Both the position numbers and the translations under genes were made by a program. A DNA stretch of 64,000 bases, from positions 10,556,670-10,620,669 of the forward strand of contig CM055200.1 in NCBI GenBank assembly GCA_029224185.1, in the 5' to 3' direction. The notes under the pieces are model-generated. The model had not been told where the DNA came from, did no database searches, and saw only the letters and a list, made by a program, of their open reading frames with translations. Position 1 is the first letter of the stretch. Each line of letters opens with the position of its first letter. Origin of the DNA: Karalla daura. Its lineage: Eukaryota > Chordata > Actinopteri > Chaetodontiformes > Leiognathidae. Of the stretch, positions 11,825-23,849 are shown one piece after another.

Positions 11825-13936
11825 ATGGAGACTGTTGAGGAAACTCTCAAGTGCCCCGTCTGCCAGGACTTCTTCACAGATCCTGTGACACTGCCCTGCG
11901 GACATGACTTCTGTCTCACCTGCATCCAAGCTGTGTGGGAGACAGACGGTTCCAACAACCAGGGTCCTCTCTTCTGCCCGGAGTGCCAGGTACTCCTGCC
12001 CCCTGACCTCACTCTGCAGACAAACACCAGCCTTCAGACCAAAGTAAAGGACTTCACCGGCGACAGGCGGCCGACAGCGGAGCCCAAATCTTCACCTTCA
12101 GCATCTTCGACCATCCTCTGTGACCACTGCATCGAGACGCCGTCGCAGGCCGTCCGGACCTGTCTGACCTGCGACGCCTCGCTGTGCCAGGCTCACGCCC
12201 TGCAGCACGAGCTGAGGTCGGCTCTGAGGGAGCACACGGTTGTGGAGGTGACGGGGGACCCTCTTTCTCTGAAGTGCAGGGAGCACCGGGATGAACTCAA
12301 GCTCTTCTGCACAGAGGAGAGGGTCCCGGTGTGTTGTTTGTGTGTGCTGGTTGGCACGCACAAAAACCACAAAGCATCTCAACTCCACGAAGCCTGCGCT
12401 GGCTTCAAGGTAGCGATGAGTGTTGCTGTGTCACTCATCCAATGTGAGATTTGTGTTTACGTATGAGGGCATTTATTTTCTCCAGGCCTGTTGTGCTTGC
12501 GTCCACAGAGCATGTTAGAGAGCACCATGAACCAACTGCTCAAGCAGAGAGGTGAAGCAGAGCATGCCATCAAGGACTTGGAGTCACTGTATACAGAAAC
12601 AGTGGTACCATCAGTGTGGCATTTTATTCCTTAACCTGCTTATTTGCGCACAAATCGTCTTTTTAAGTCCATACTTTTCCTGTTCCTGCAGAAGTCTGCA
12701 GCAGATTTCAGGGAGAGAGTCTCGGACAAGTACAGCAGGATCCGTGTGGTCCTGGATGGCGATGAGCGCCTGATGATGCAGATTATAGACGCAGAGGAGA
12801 CATATATGACGGAGTGGCTCGAGGCCCAGAGGGGCATCATGGAGACTCGGATCAAAGAGATAGACAGCCTCAGGGCCTCCAGCAAATCACTCCTCCAAGA
12901 GACAAATGATCTGCAATTCCTGCAGGTAGCTTTTAGTGTTTTTGTTTGGTGTATTACTGCAGTCACATGACGTATAGAAGTACATAACCTGTTTATTTTC
13001 AACAGCAAATCACTGCACAGAATCGTTGGTGAGTTTATTATCACTCATTTTGTTTTCTCTTCTCCCTTCTTCCGGATTGATGCTTGATATTCTAACTGAC
13101 TTAAGTTATTATTGTAGCGACCCTTTGGATTTAGCGCCAGTCCAGGAAGTAGACAGGGATCTGTGTGATCTTGGTAAGCTGCAAACAGTAGAGAGGCTGG
13201 TAGATGAGCTGTCAGTGGCACTGTCCCAACATTTTCCCAGAATGTGGTCATGTAAGTACAAAATCCAAGATTTTGTAACCAAAGCCCAATCCCTGCTAGA
13301 ACTGAAGCTGTTTACTGAATGTGGATTTTATTTGCAGATCTAAGTTCTCCGGCTCTGGACTCCAACACAGCCCATCCAAAACTGGAACTATGCCAAGACA
13401 GGAAACGGGTCTACTGGAGGCGGCAGCCAGTCTGTGAGGCTCTGAGCACTCAGCCATATGACTCCCAGTACAGTGTCCTGGCCCAGGAGAGTTTCACTAC
13501 TGGCCAGCATTACTGGGAGGTCATTGTCCAGGAGAAACCATACTGGCTAATAGGTGTGACCACCGCCCCCGTCGATAAAAACGAATGTGCAAGTAAGAGT
13601 TCCTCTGGACTGAGTGTGAACAACAGATCCTGGTGCATCTATCATGGAGATGGACGGTACCTGGCATGTCATGACACCCAGGAGGAGCAGCTGTCAGTGG
13701 GGAAAAGAGTCAAGAAACTGGGCATACTGCTTAACCTCCAGAAGGGGGAGCTGTCATTCTACAACGCTGATTCTATGACCCTCCTCCACTCTTTCTGTGT
13801 GCAGTGCACAGAGCCTCTCTACCCCATGTTAAACCCATGCATCGATGTGAATGGGCTCAACAAGCAGCCTCTCATCTTGTTTTGCATTAAGGATTCCTGG
13901 GACTGGCATGGAAACTCAGACAGGGGTAATGTGTGA
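11825..13936 (+). CDS. TRIM-family E3 ubiquitin ligase (RING, B-boxes, coiled coil, PRY-SPRY)
   Basis: Six coding exons: 11825-12409, 12509-12604, 12692-12925, 13006-13028, 13118-13251, 13338-13936. The 585/96/234/23/134/599 nt ladder is the classic class IV TRIM gene structure and gives an intact 556-aa protein. Residues about 10-55 form a RING finger (CPVCQDFF, LPCGHDFCLTC, FCPECQ). Residues about 98-130 form a first B-box (CDHCIETP) and 148-190 a second (CREHRDELKLFC, GTHKNH). A Glu/Lys-rich coiled coil follows. The last exon is a PRY-SPRY/B30.2 domain with TGQHYWEVIV and SWCIYHGDGRYLAC. The RING recruits E2 for ubiquitylation and the B30.2 binds the target; many fish TRIMs act in antiviral signalling, but no target can be inferred here. 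It resembles the fish TRIM25/finTRIM-like expansion; the exact subfamily needs a tree. Convergent with the HABP2 gene. Confidence 0.93.
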
Positions 13937-14203
13937 CTCCTCAAAGTGATGAGGTGGACAACAATCCACATAACTGTCTACAATGTTTTAGTTTATTCAT
14001 ATTTATGTTAGATTATTACTCTACTGTGCTATTATTGTATGAACATACTGTACTGTGGTGTCCTATGTGACTGTGAAGTTTTGATTGTTTAAATGTTTAA
14101 ATTATGTTGTTAAGGAAGAAAAACAGCTTCATAGAAATGTTTTAACTCTACACCATGGCAAACTGGCTTATAGTATTTTCTTACTTTTCAGTGTCTGCAT
14201 GTT

Positions 14204-14209
14204 AATAAA
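14204..14209 (+). terminator. candidate polyadenylation signal of plus-strand TRIM
   Basis: AATAAA, about 270 bases after the stop codon at 13936. A second AATAAA lies near 14301. Confidence 0.6.
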
Positions 14210-14886
14210 ATATTTCATCGGTGGTATCATCTGGGTTGAAGCCTAGCTATACAGTTTGCAGCAGAGCAGCTCTCACGTTTGACTGGATGTTGTTTGGGAA
14301 ATAAATGACCCGTGTCTAAAGTGCAGGCTTGGTCGTTGTACAACTGTCCCCTCAGCTCACCAGACCATGGAGGACATGCACGCCATCATTCTCACATCTA
14401 ATTTTGAAGGAGAGCACGGTCTGTTGCTGCCCAGTAACCTTGGAGTCGACCCCCAGGAGCAACTAGGTACAGATCACCTTTCATCCATAAACTTTTTTAT
14501 AGAGTTGCAGGCTGGAGAACATGTTGTTAATAAACAAGAGGGTAATTGCAAACTCTGGTTCGACATTACACTATCATCTCTTTACAATATTTCCTCTGGA
14601 AGACCAGTGAAAAAAACATGATACACCATTGGGGCTTATGTAGTCACATTTTACTTTTTTCTTTCATTTTAATTCAGTGTAAGCTTTGACATTTTTGTAA
14701 TCAAAAAAGATGTTGACCTGAAAAATAATGAAAATAGCAAAGAACAGCAAAATATCAGGAACAACTCGATTAAACCAAAGGGTAAGATTAAATTGTTAAA
14801 ATGTGCAGGACTTGCTTCACCTTCACTTGCACAACATAATGTCCTGAGCAACAAAATCGTAGATAATGCCAAGTAACTGAGACCCC
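14210..14886. other. region between convergent TRIM and HABP2 genes
   Basis: AT-rich, holding the two 3' UTRs. An exon-like plus-strand segment at 14367-14464 is described in the findings. A minus-strand ATTAAA at 14668-14673 may be the HABP2 polyadenylation signal. Confidence 0.4.
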
Positions 14887-17800
14887 TCATGGTGATGCTG
14901 CTTGGGTTTTTGACTTAATCCAGTCCAGAAACTCGACCACCCTTGTGTACACTCCAGGCTTGTTCTTCCTTCCACACTGGTCTCCCCAACTCACTACACC
15001 ATATATAACGCTGGTGCTGTTTTCCACACAAGTCAGAGGTCCTCCCGAGTCACCCTGAAACAAGAACAAACAGCCACTGACCAGTTAGCCAATGCACTTC
15101 TTCTTACCACTACTTTTTTTTTTTTTAATTTACCTCGAAAAACAAATAAAAACAAATATTTGAATAATAGGATTTATCTAACTTGGAAGTTTCCCCACAA
15201 ACCTGGCAGGAATCCACTCCTCCCTGCAGGTAGCCGGCACAGAACATTGAATTGTCCAGGACGTTGCCATAAACAGAGCGTTCAGAGCATTTTTCCTGGT
15301 TGATCAGCAGGACATTAGCTTCCAGCAGGTGGTTCGAGCCATAATCAGCTGCAGAGGTGAGGTGGAAACTTTTGTAAAATCAACAACAAAATGCAGCATA
15401 GCTGAAACAAACAGCTGTCCCTCGTATCTGTCATAGAGTATGAATAAAGATTCTTTTTTTTTAGCATTTTTTTGGAGCCTTACATTCTTCAGTGGCACCC
15501 CAACCAGAAATGGTGCACTCCTTCCCATCTGGCAGCTCGATGTCAGGCAAGCATGCTATCTTCACAAACTGGGTCTCATTGGCGCAAACTCCATCAGTGC
15601 CACTCAGCCTCAATAAGCCTTTGGAAGAACATTTTCGTTAAAGTCACAACTAAACCAACGAAAATGAAATGCTGACATCGAGTATCACAACATCATAGAT
15701 TACCTATGTCATTGTAAACAGCTGAAGAAGTCTCCCGGTAGTTCTCATGTTTAATAGCCTCCTCTACTCGTACGGTTTGCTCCGTGGCTTCGTCCAGATC
15801 CAGTGACAGACCTCCCATAACTACCTGCATGTCCTTATTACTCTCTCTGTTCAAACACAAGCCACTCATGTTTCAGTCGAGATACAAGTGCTACAATCTA
15901 CAAGTGAAAGCAGTTCCATGATCAACCTTTTTTTTTTTCACAGTTGTTTTCATGATTGTGCTTACATGCAGTGTCCAGCTGTCAGTACCCAGCAGCTCTC
16001 GATCAGCACTCCTCCACAGATGTGTCTGAATGGTGCATTGGAGTTCTTTGGTCTCACTTGTATAGACACCTGCCAGGGTATAGCCCCCGGAGAAACCTTG
16101 AGACCCCCAAAGATTCGAGTTACTGCCTTCTTCGGCTGACTCTTTCCACAGGTGGTGAACTGTTTCGGTGGCGCAGCAGTAGGTAGCTGAGTTGTTGGCG
16201 CGGCGGTCTGAGGTTCAGGGCTTCTTGTTGGTTCAAGGGGTGTAGGATTTGTAGGCAGTATTGTAGTTTTGGTAGGAACAGTTTCAGTTGGCGCCACACC
16301 TGAAAACAAACACAAGAAAATAAATGATAAAAGCTAACATTTTTTTGTTGATTGTCAAACGCCATTTCCTTAGAGCTGACCTGTAGGTTCTGGACACTCT
16401 GTCACATCACAGTAGTCCCACAACAACCTTCTGCCTCTTCTGTAGAAACACCAGGGTGCCACTTCTCCATCTGGGTTCCTGTAACATAGAAAATGCATTA
16501 CAGACGGTTGTTCAGAAAAGATGTGTTTGCACGTCTCATTTCCAACAGGTTATAGATTTGTGTTTTGTACTTATTTGCATTTGTTTTGTGCATTGTAATC
16601 TTATTGTAATCTGGAGCTGCTTCAACTGAATCTGTCGCGGTATGTTGCATTTGCCTCAGCCTCTGTTTGCACAATCTTTTCTGATAGTTCAACATGCAGG
16701 TGGCAAGATTTTGAGTTCAATCTGCAGGCACAGGAGACCACGGGAAACACCACAGAAGTTCTGCAGGTGCAGTATGCGTATCAGTAGAGGGCAGTGTGCT
16801 TTTGTGATGAAAGTGGAGAAAGTGTTTCATGACCGCTAAGTGTTGGCTGAGGCAAAACCCTGCATTGTGCTGAAAGGAAATTGTGCAGTTATAATTGTAA
16901 ACTGGAAACTAGGAGAAGAGTAAAAACTTATTTTCAGAAAGCAAATCTGTCTCCATCTCTTTGTTTGCATTAATTTTCTCCTGACCTGCAGAAGTTGTGC
17001 GGGCCAAGTCCGTCGTTGTTTTCAAAGCTGCCAAAGGGATCAGCTCCTTTCTCCAGGATGAAGTGAGAGTTCCAGTAAAGGCATTCAAAGCCATCGTCTG
17101 TCTCGCTCACATTGCCACGGTATGACTCTCCATCACCCTCATAGCAGTCATTCGGGCCTACACAAGAAATCAATATTTGGATGATTTTATGCATGTATTA
17201 TACTGGAAAAGTTAAAGGGGAAAAAAGGCAGATGTTGGGCATTTACCAACATGGCAGAAACGTCCTCTGTAGCCTGGAGGGCACATGCAGTCAAAGTCAT
17301 TTTCACCCTCCCTGACGCAGGTTCCACCATTCTTACATGGGCTAGGCTCGCAGACCGCAACTTTGGAAGGAAAGAGAACAGCAAACGTTTTGTTGAAAAT
17401 CCTAGTAGAAAAAAGTAGAAAAATGAAGACAAGAGGTATTCTGTTGAAAAACTTACTAGTTCTGCACTTTGGAGGCTGGAAGGGCGGCTTGCATTTACAC
17501 TCATAGTACGGGGGAGTCGAGGTCAGGACACATTCACCACGCCCACATCTACCCTTCGCACAACGTTTTGGACCTGCAATGATAACACAGCTGACTGTTT
17601 GCTCATTGCATACAATCTTCTGCACATCTCCACAATCTGCAGTCCAGCAATCAAATGGGGAAAAGGTTTTTTATTTTCTTCAAACCTTTCTCGCATCTCC
17701 TCCCCCTGAAAGGTCTGGGACAGTCGCACTTGAATTTCCTCCTACCCTTCTCCTCACACACTCCATCATTGAGGCATGGGTTTGGGTTGCATTGGCCTGA

Positions 17801-18556
17801 GCAGTGAGAAAATTCACAAAGGGACTGTGACTCCTACTGCAATGGTACAATTATGTTACCATTGTTATTGCAAAAAACATGTGATATCATGTAAGTTCAT
17901 ATTAACAGTTTGACTCTGACCCTCTGGGTCTTGAAGCTCCAGCAGCCAGTCTGCATCATCATCATCATCTTCATCAGCAACAGATTCAACGATCCCAAAG
18001 AAGATATCTAAAACAATAATTTTCTTTTATTAGAGATAAAGCATTATTGCACTGCATTGTAAAGTCGTTTTTTACATTTATTTTAGCGGGGATATCATTG
18101 ATGTGTATATAGTTCGCTAAAAGGAGCACCAAAAAGCTCTCACCTTCAAGTATGTCCTCAACTCTTCCCTTGGGTTTTTTCCGATGAGCATGATCTGGAG
18201 GTCCATGATCATGTTTATGTTTATGTTTCTTGTGCTTTTTATGTTTCAGCTGAATAACAGTTTGACAGCACCACACAAGAGTCACAATGATAAACATAAC
18301 AGCATGAAGTTGCAATTGCATCAATATTTCTGCAAAAATGACCATGACAAATCATATGTTTGGACAGAAACATTAACAAGCTTTACTGTGTTTTATTCCC
18401 AGCAAAATACATTATCAAACATCTCTGCAACGATATAAACAAGAGCCGGTACATAAGCTTATTGCGATGCAGTTGATAGAGACAGAGAATACATACTTCA
18501 GCAGGTACGAGCAGCACCGCTATGCACAGGCAAACGAAGAGGAGCTTCAGGTCCAT
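14887..18556 (-). CDS. habp2: HABP2-like (factor VII-activating) plasma serine protease
   Basis: Secreted trypsin-like protease; the human protein binds hyaluronan/heparin and acts on coagulation and fibrinolysis factors. Thirteen exons: 18497-18556, 18144-18249, 17921-18007, 17686-17796, 17457-17573, 17247-17360, 16986-17157, 16381-16478, 15966-16299, 15704-15846, 15484-15618, 15203-15348, 14887-15054; 1791 nt, 596 aa (human 560). Residues 1-20 are a signal peptide (MDLKLLFVCLCIAVLLVPAE). Next come a His/Lys-rich segment (about 21-55), an acidic segment with an Asp run, three EGF domains (about 85-198) and a six-Cys kringle (about 199-288). A Pro/Thr-rich linker leads to the activation site TR|IFGG near residue 350. 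The triad is complete: LTAGHC, YNDIG, CQGDSGGPL. The Asp in VDSCQGDSGGP predicts cleavage after Lys/Arg. EGF3-kringle-protease order and sequence favour HABP2 over HGFAC, F12 or PLAT. Confidence 0.92.
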
Positions 18557-20112
18557 GGTGGCAGTGGATCAGACAACATTCAGGAGAATCAAATGAGAGT
18601 GCACTGTCTGGCAGATCACTTCTTCTCTAACTCTTGCTGTGTAGGTACACTAACCTTTGATTCACTGTGGGTGTCAGGCACCCGGTCCAGGCACTGACAC
18701 AGTGTTATTGATTAGGATTGTGCTTTTGGATAATTGTTTCTTTATCACTAACAAGGAGTGTGAAAAAACAACACCTGCAATAAACAAATGAAGGGAATAC
18801 ATTTACATTGATTTTTTTTTTTACTGTAAATCATGTTTCATATTAAAACTCTTTACAGTGAATCAAAAGGATATGTTTGATCTGGTGCAGCCAAAGAAGA
18901 GAGAGCATATTTGCAAAGCCATGTTTGTTTGACTGTAGACTTTGGATCTGCACACACTCAGGGAATATCAGGACACACATACACAGAACATGTGCATCGG
19001 AGGTTCCTAAAACATCTAAAACATCTGTAAAGTGATTGTATGTTCAAATCAAATAGGCCAATAACATCATGTGCAACAACTTGTGATGACAGTATTAGTG
19101 CAACATACTAGCAAAACTGAAACTTTTAGAAAAAAGGTGCTACAAAATCATACTCATTTTACATAAACTACTGTTATTATGTATTTATTTCCTATTTTGA
19201 TAAGCTTTCTAAGATTTGAGTGACACCATTTTTCATATTTCTCAATGGTCATATCAAAAACATAGACAACAGACAAAGACGCAAATGTAATGTACATTCA
19301 CTTGGAACATAATCCACACTGTTTATCGTATTGTGCCCTATTATATGTTATATCTGAGACGGACTATCAGTTATTTCATATCAGAGTGATTTCATTATTA
19401 GATTGGGTATAGCACCCTTTGTATGTTTTGTAAGTAATTACCATATTAATGTTTAATGTGATATAGAAATGTTGTATATGTCATATTTATGCTTTCCAGT
19501 GTTGCTTTCTCTCCATCATCCATTCACTGGTAGTCCAAGTTGGGTAGATGTTTTTAAAAAAAAGGCTAACCAATCAATATTTATTCAAAAGAACATTTCT
19601 AAATGAATAGAAAGGATGATCAAAAGGGGCAGAGTGGCCTGGTGAATAGTGCTGTGGCCTCATGCTTGTTTTTCTCTGCAGAGTTTGTATGTTCTCTCTG
19701 CATCTGTGTGGGTCCAAAAATATGCATGTTTAGGTCCAACAGGAGACTCCTAACTGCCCCTTGGTCTGAGTGTGTGCGAGAGAATGGTGTGTGCACTGGA
19801 GAAAGTATTTCAGAGGATTTCATTTTTAGCCTTTCCACTGGTTTTTGCTTATTCTGCAGGTCATTTCTACATCTACTGAGAGCACATTTTCTGCAGACAT
19901 TCAAGCGCTGGATTGTGACCAAATAACTGACAAACTTAATAGTTGGGGCTAATTAGTGAAAATAACATCAACAAATCCAACTCTGATTGCAAACACAGTT
20001 CACAACGAGCCTGCTTAACATCCCGCCATGCCACAGCTGTAAACTCCTCACAGAGCCATTAGTTTCCATTTATGAATTATGTGTTCTTAATTAGCAGTGC
20101 CTCAGCGAGGAA
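18557..20112. other. intergenic, AT-rich, with a degenerate repeat
   Basis: Upstream flank of HABP2 and 3' flank of the minus-strand TRIM. No coding exon recognised. A diverged plus-strand copy of the dispersed teleost repeat lies at about 19625-19800. Confidence 0.5.
19625..19800 (+). repeat. diverged copy of dispersed teleost repeat
   Basis: Shows in order the landmarks of a widespread teleost element: '...gtggcctcatg...', 'gagtttgtatgttctctc', 'gtccaaaaatatgcatgttt', then 'gactcctaactgcccc'. The same order occurs reversed at 39240-39513. Confidence 0.6.
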
Positions 20113-21632
20113 TTACTTCAAGCTTTCCTGTAGTGCTTCTAAGCCGAGGTCACTGGTCGGGCCACAGATCACAATGGGCTTAGAGTTGGTGCCGTTGTGG
20201 TCGTGGCCTGGACACAGGGCCAGGTGGAGGCAGTCTGAGAAGGTGCCTGCACAGAAGGAGAACAGCGGGGTCATGTTGTCCGCCTCAAGAAACGTCACCA
20301 GTCCTGCTGGAAAGTTACACATCACGCCGATCCGACAGAAGCGTTTGGTGAAGGGCAGCTGGTGGGGGACGCCCCCGTGCCAGGCTGTGTACTCCCCATC
20401 AAAGAACTCCACACACCAGGACTCGGGTCCCCGGCCCAGCCAGCAGTCCTCACTGCTTCCCTTACGGGGGATGGTGGGATAGGTGACCCCCAGCTCCCAG
20501 TAGGTCTTGCCACTCACATCTATCTCCCAGTAGTGGCGGCCGAAGCTGAAGCCCTGCGAGCTGATGACATTGAGGGTTGTGTCAAAGCGTCCGGGGACGT
20601 CGGGAAGCTTCTGCCAGGTGCCTGTGTAGGTGGCGCTGTCACCGCTGGGTGAGATGATCAGTTTGGGGTGGGCCGTCTCAGGATCCAGACGTGTGTTGCT
20701 GGAATCTGGAGAAACAATTTTTTAACATTGTTATACAAAGAAAAAACAAAATATCTACAGTCAAAGGCAGAGATGGTGTTTGAACTGACAGCTCTTGATG
20801 AGTTTCTTGATGATGGGAGTTTGTGAGCAAATAAGCAGGAGCATGTTGTTGGTGAGGCTGAGGATCTGGTCGGCTTTGACTTCATCCAGGCTCACACTGA
20901 CTGGGTCTGTCCTGTTGAGCAGATCCACCACTCTGGAGGAGGCAGATAGTAAGAACCATGAGCTTCTGATGAACCGCCTCAAGCCAGAGTTTTCTTTTGT
21001 GATTATGGTTTCATTCCATACCTGTCTGCCGTGTCCATGTCCTGCTGTTCAGGGAAAGAAAACAGAGACTGGAGAGAAGCAGAAATGTTGGGATTAAAAA
21101 AACAATCCAAATGCAACATCCTGCAGTATCCTCAAGCAGACATGAGAGGAAAGATTTCAGATCATCACTGTTATGTTGAATCACCATTGTGTCAGGCTCT
21201 ATGTCGGTGTGGTCCAGGGCCACAGTGAGTCTGGCCAGGTCCTGCTCTATCTCCTGGATTAGAGCACAGTTCTTTTCCATCAGCCCGTCCAGGGCAGTGA
21301 CTGCAGCTCGCTCCTCCATTTCCAGGTGGGACAGCGTAATTCTCAGGTCCTCATCCAGGATGGCCTGGATCTCTTGATATTTCCGTATGATGCTCTCTCT
21401 TATCGCAGATGACTTTTTCTGAATCAGGCACAGGCATCATCAGAGGTGTTTTACTATTTTTGCTCCCTGATGAAAACGTCTGATCTTCTTTTTTAATGAG
21501 ACAGAGTAAGCGCTGACTCATCTGAACACAACTTACTGCAATCTCTGACTGCCGCGCGGCCAGCTTTTTCAGCCTGTATTTGACCGCATCCCTTTGCTTC
21601 TTTAGATTCTCTTGGTGCTTTCCTAATGCATC
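20113..21632 (-). CDS. TRIM-like protein lacking a visible RING/B-box exon (coiled coil + B30.2)
   Basis: Five exons with GT-AG borders: 21537-21632 (96 nt), 21185-21418 (234 nt), 21022-21044 (23 nt), 20790-20932 (143 nt), 20113-20705 (593 nt, stop TAA). Together they make 1089 nt and 362 codons in one open frame. The 96/234/23 series matches coding exons 2-4 of class IV TRIM genes. The first two encode a charged coiled coil (KKQRDAVKYRLKKLAARQ; ITLSHLEMEERAAV). The last is a PRY-SPRY domain with GFSFGRHYWEIDVSGKTYWE and PESWCVEFFDGEYTAWHGG. The expected first exon of about 550-600 nt with RING and B-boxes is not seen in 21633-23849, nor as a Cys/His-rich frame further upstream. It is either a RING-less derivative, a partial duplicate, or a gene with a distant first exon. 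The intact frame argues against an old pseudogene. Confidence 0.8.
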
Positions 21633-22216
21633 CTGCAGAGAGGGTTGCACACACATTCAGCATGGCTCGGTTCAAACACCACTCAGATGAACTGGATGTG
21701 GCACGGTGCAGCTGCAGAAGCAGATGTGGTTTCTTATGAGACTGTAGGCAGCAACAAGGTGGAGGCCGACTGACAGGAATGACTTTTATTTACATAACAA
21801 CCGTCATTAGACTTTTCCCAATGTATTTAGAGACTTTAAATACATTCTACATATGTTAGTACGTGTTTTTGACGGTTCTGTTGTGTATCTGCTGTATGGT
21901 AAAGTGCAAACTGATGCCGACTGATCGCATCATTGCCATGAAATGAATAAGATGCTGCTGTGTTATATGGTCCTGGTTGTTGTGGCCATTTCATTATTTA
22001 TGAGGGGTGCCCGACATTGCAGCTTCTCTGCTCTCATACTTTATATATACTTACAGTAAGACTGATGTTTCTTGATCTGTGTGCTGCTGACATACCAGGG
22101 TGTATTTTTGCCATGACTTTGTAAGGACTTAGCAGCCCTGACTGGACAATTTCTTCCCATCCACCCACAAATACCCTTTTCCTTGTGCTCCCTTAATTAG
22201 ACGCTATGATGAGTGA

Positions 22217-22269
<53 letters not shown>

Positions 22270-22948
22270 TGAGACAGGAAGCTTATTTTACCACTCATCT
22301 GGCAACCCAGGACAAATTTGTTTCTGCTCACTTTAAAACTGATAAAGACATTGCATAAAACTTGTCATGGTGTGAAACTGGGCCTGGACTCTGACTTAAC
22401 CTTAATTTGAACAACACTAGCATATTATTATAATTCAGGAACTGGAGCAGGAGAATACCCTGTATACAGTAGTATAGTCATATTGTTTTTCTACATACTG
22501 GCATGATTTAACACATATAGAACATGTGGTGGCTCATAATGTATGAGTTGTGTTATTTCAAGGTTCGACTGGTAATCAGATAGTGTTTTTATTAAAGCTA
22601 TGGTAAATAAACCTTAAGCTGCTGGTGGTTAGACTACCCAGCAGTAGGTTTTATGGACCAACATCAGAGGAATATTTGTCCACTCACTAAAGTAAACAAT
22701 GCAGATATCTTCTGTTTCTGTTTCAGACTGAAAGGTCACGACTAGCGGCCTCAGCTAATGTGTTTGTGAATAAGGTCAGCAGTCTAAATGTTGCCATTAA
22801 AGTGAGCCAGAGTAGCTGTCACCCTGTGTCACATCACAGAGCCGCCGTGTTTGTTGGTGGAATGCAAAGAAGAGAACAGAGAACAGAAAAGAGGCGATGG
22901 GTACCTTTGGTATAGCCGAGGATCATATGGTTCATGGTGATTTAAAGC
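21633..22948. other. intergenic region between TRIM and ABLIM1
   Basis: No zinc-finger exon or other gene found on either strand. Contains a (GT)n microsatellite at 22221-22268. Confidence 0.55.
22221..22268. repeat. (GT)n microsatellite
   Basis: About 24 GT units in intergenic DNA. Confidence 0.97.
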
Positions 22949-22954
22949 TTTATT
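22949..22954 (-). terminator. candidate polyadenylation signal of ABLIM1
   Basis: AATAAA on the minus strand, about 900 bases past the ABLIM1 stop. The region 22955-23849 would be the 3' UTR and carries no other gene. Confidence 0.5.
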
Positions 22955-23849
22955 GGCTTAGAGTTCAATACAACAAATGGCAGTGTGGGTTTTTCATTTA
23001 TAAAACAGTACTTTCAAATACAGTTGCTTCTTACATTAGGTGTTTTATCTATTTGTTGGTTACTGTACGTCGGATACGGCATTAAAATATATTAAGATTT
23101 GTACTTCCAATACATGTAAAGGGAACGTGTCTGGCCATGTTTATGAGAGCCTGAGAAGAGACATTTTCTTTTTGGCGGGGTCAGATGAATGTTTGGCATG
23201 TACAGTAGGCAGGGGAGGGCGACTGAAGGTGTGTGGATCCAGTAAAACAGTTGACGGGTCAGCTGACTGCTTTCCCAGTGGCTTTTTTTGTTTAACTTTT
23301 TTTTTTTATTCAAAGACTCACTGAGCCGATTCTTGCAAACTTTGGACTAAAACATTTTCAGCCCAAGCGGAGGAAAGCTGACACATGTTCAAGCTAGGAG
23401 CAAGGACATTTTGTAATGGCGCCATGAAGTTCTACTGTACTTACAAAGTTCCACAGGAATCAACAGCAACATATAGTAGGAAGAAACGAGCAAGAAAAAA
23501 AGGAAAGCGGCTCCACTCAAAGCAAAGCAAGAAGTAAAACAAGCGCAGTCAAACCAAATAACATGACCCTATCAATCATCCATTCTCATTCTTTGTCATT
23601 TTTGAACATGGAAAAGGTTCCCATTCCTTGTTTTCCTGTGCAAGTCTACCTGAACAAATCATTTCAGCTCACAGTCTGAGGAAGCATCAGAGCAAAAAGA
23701 GTCCATTTCACAGCTTCCTTGATTATGCCAGGGTAAAACAAAAAAAAAAAAAACAGAAGAAAAGGAAATAAAACAAAAACCTACATCTAGAATACAGTTG
23801 TTGTGTGCTATCTGGATGAATGTACAGTATGCGCATGCGGCTCTGAGTG

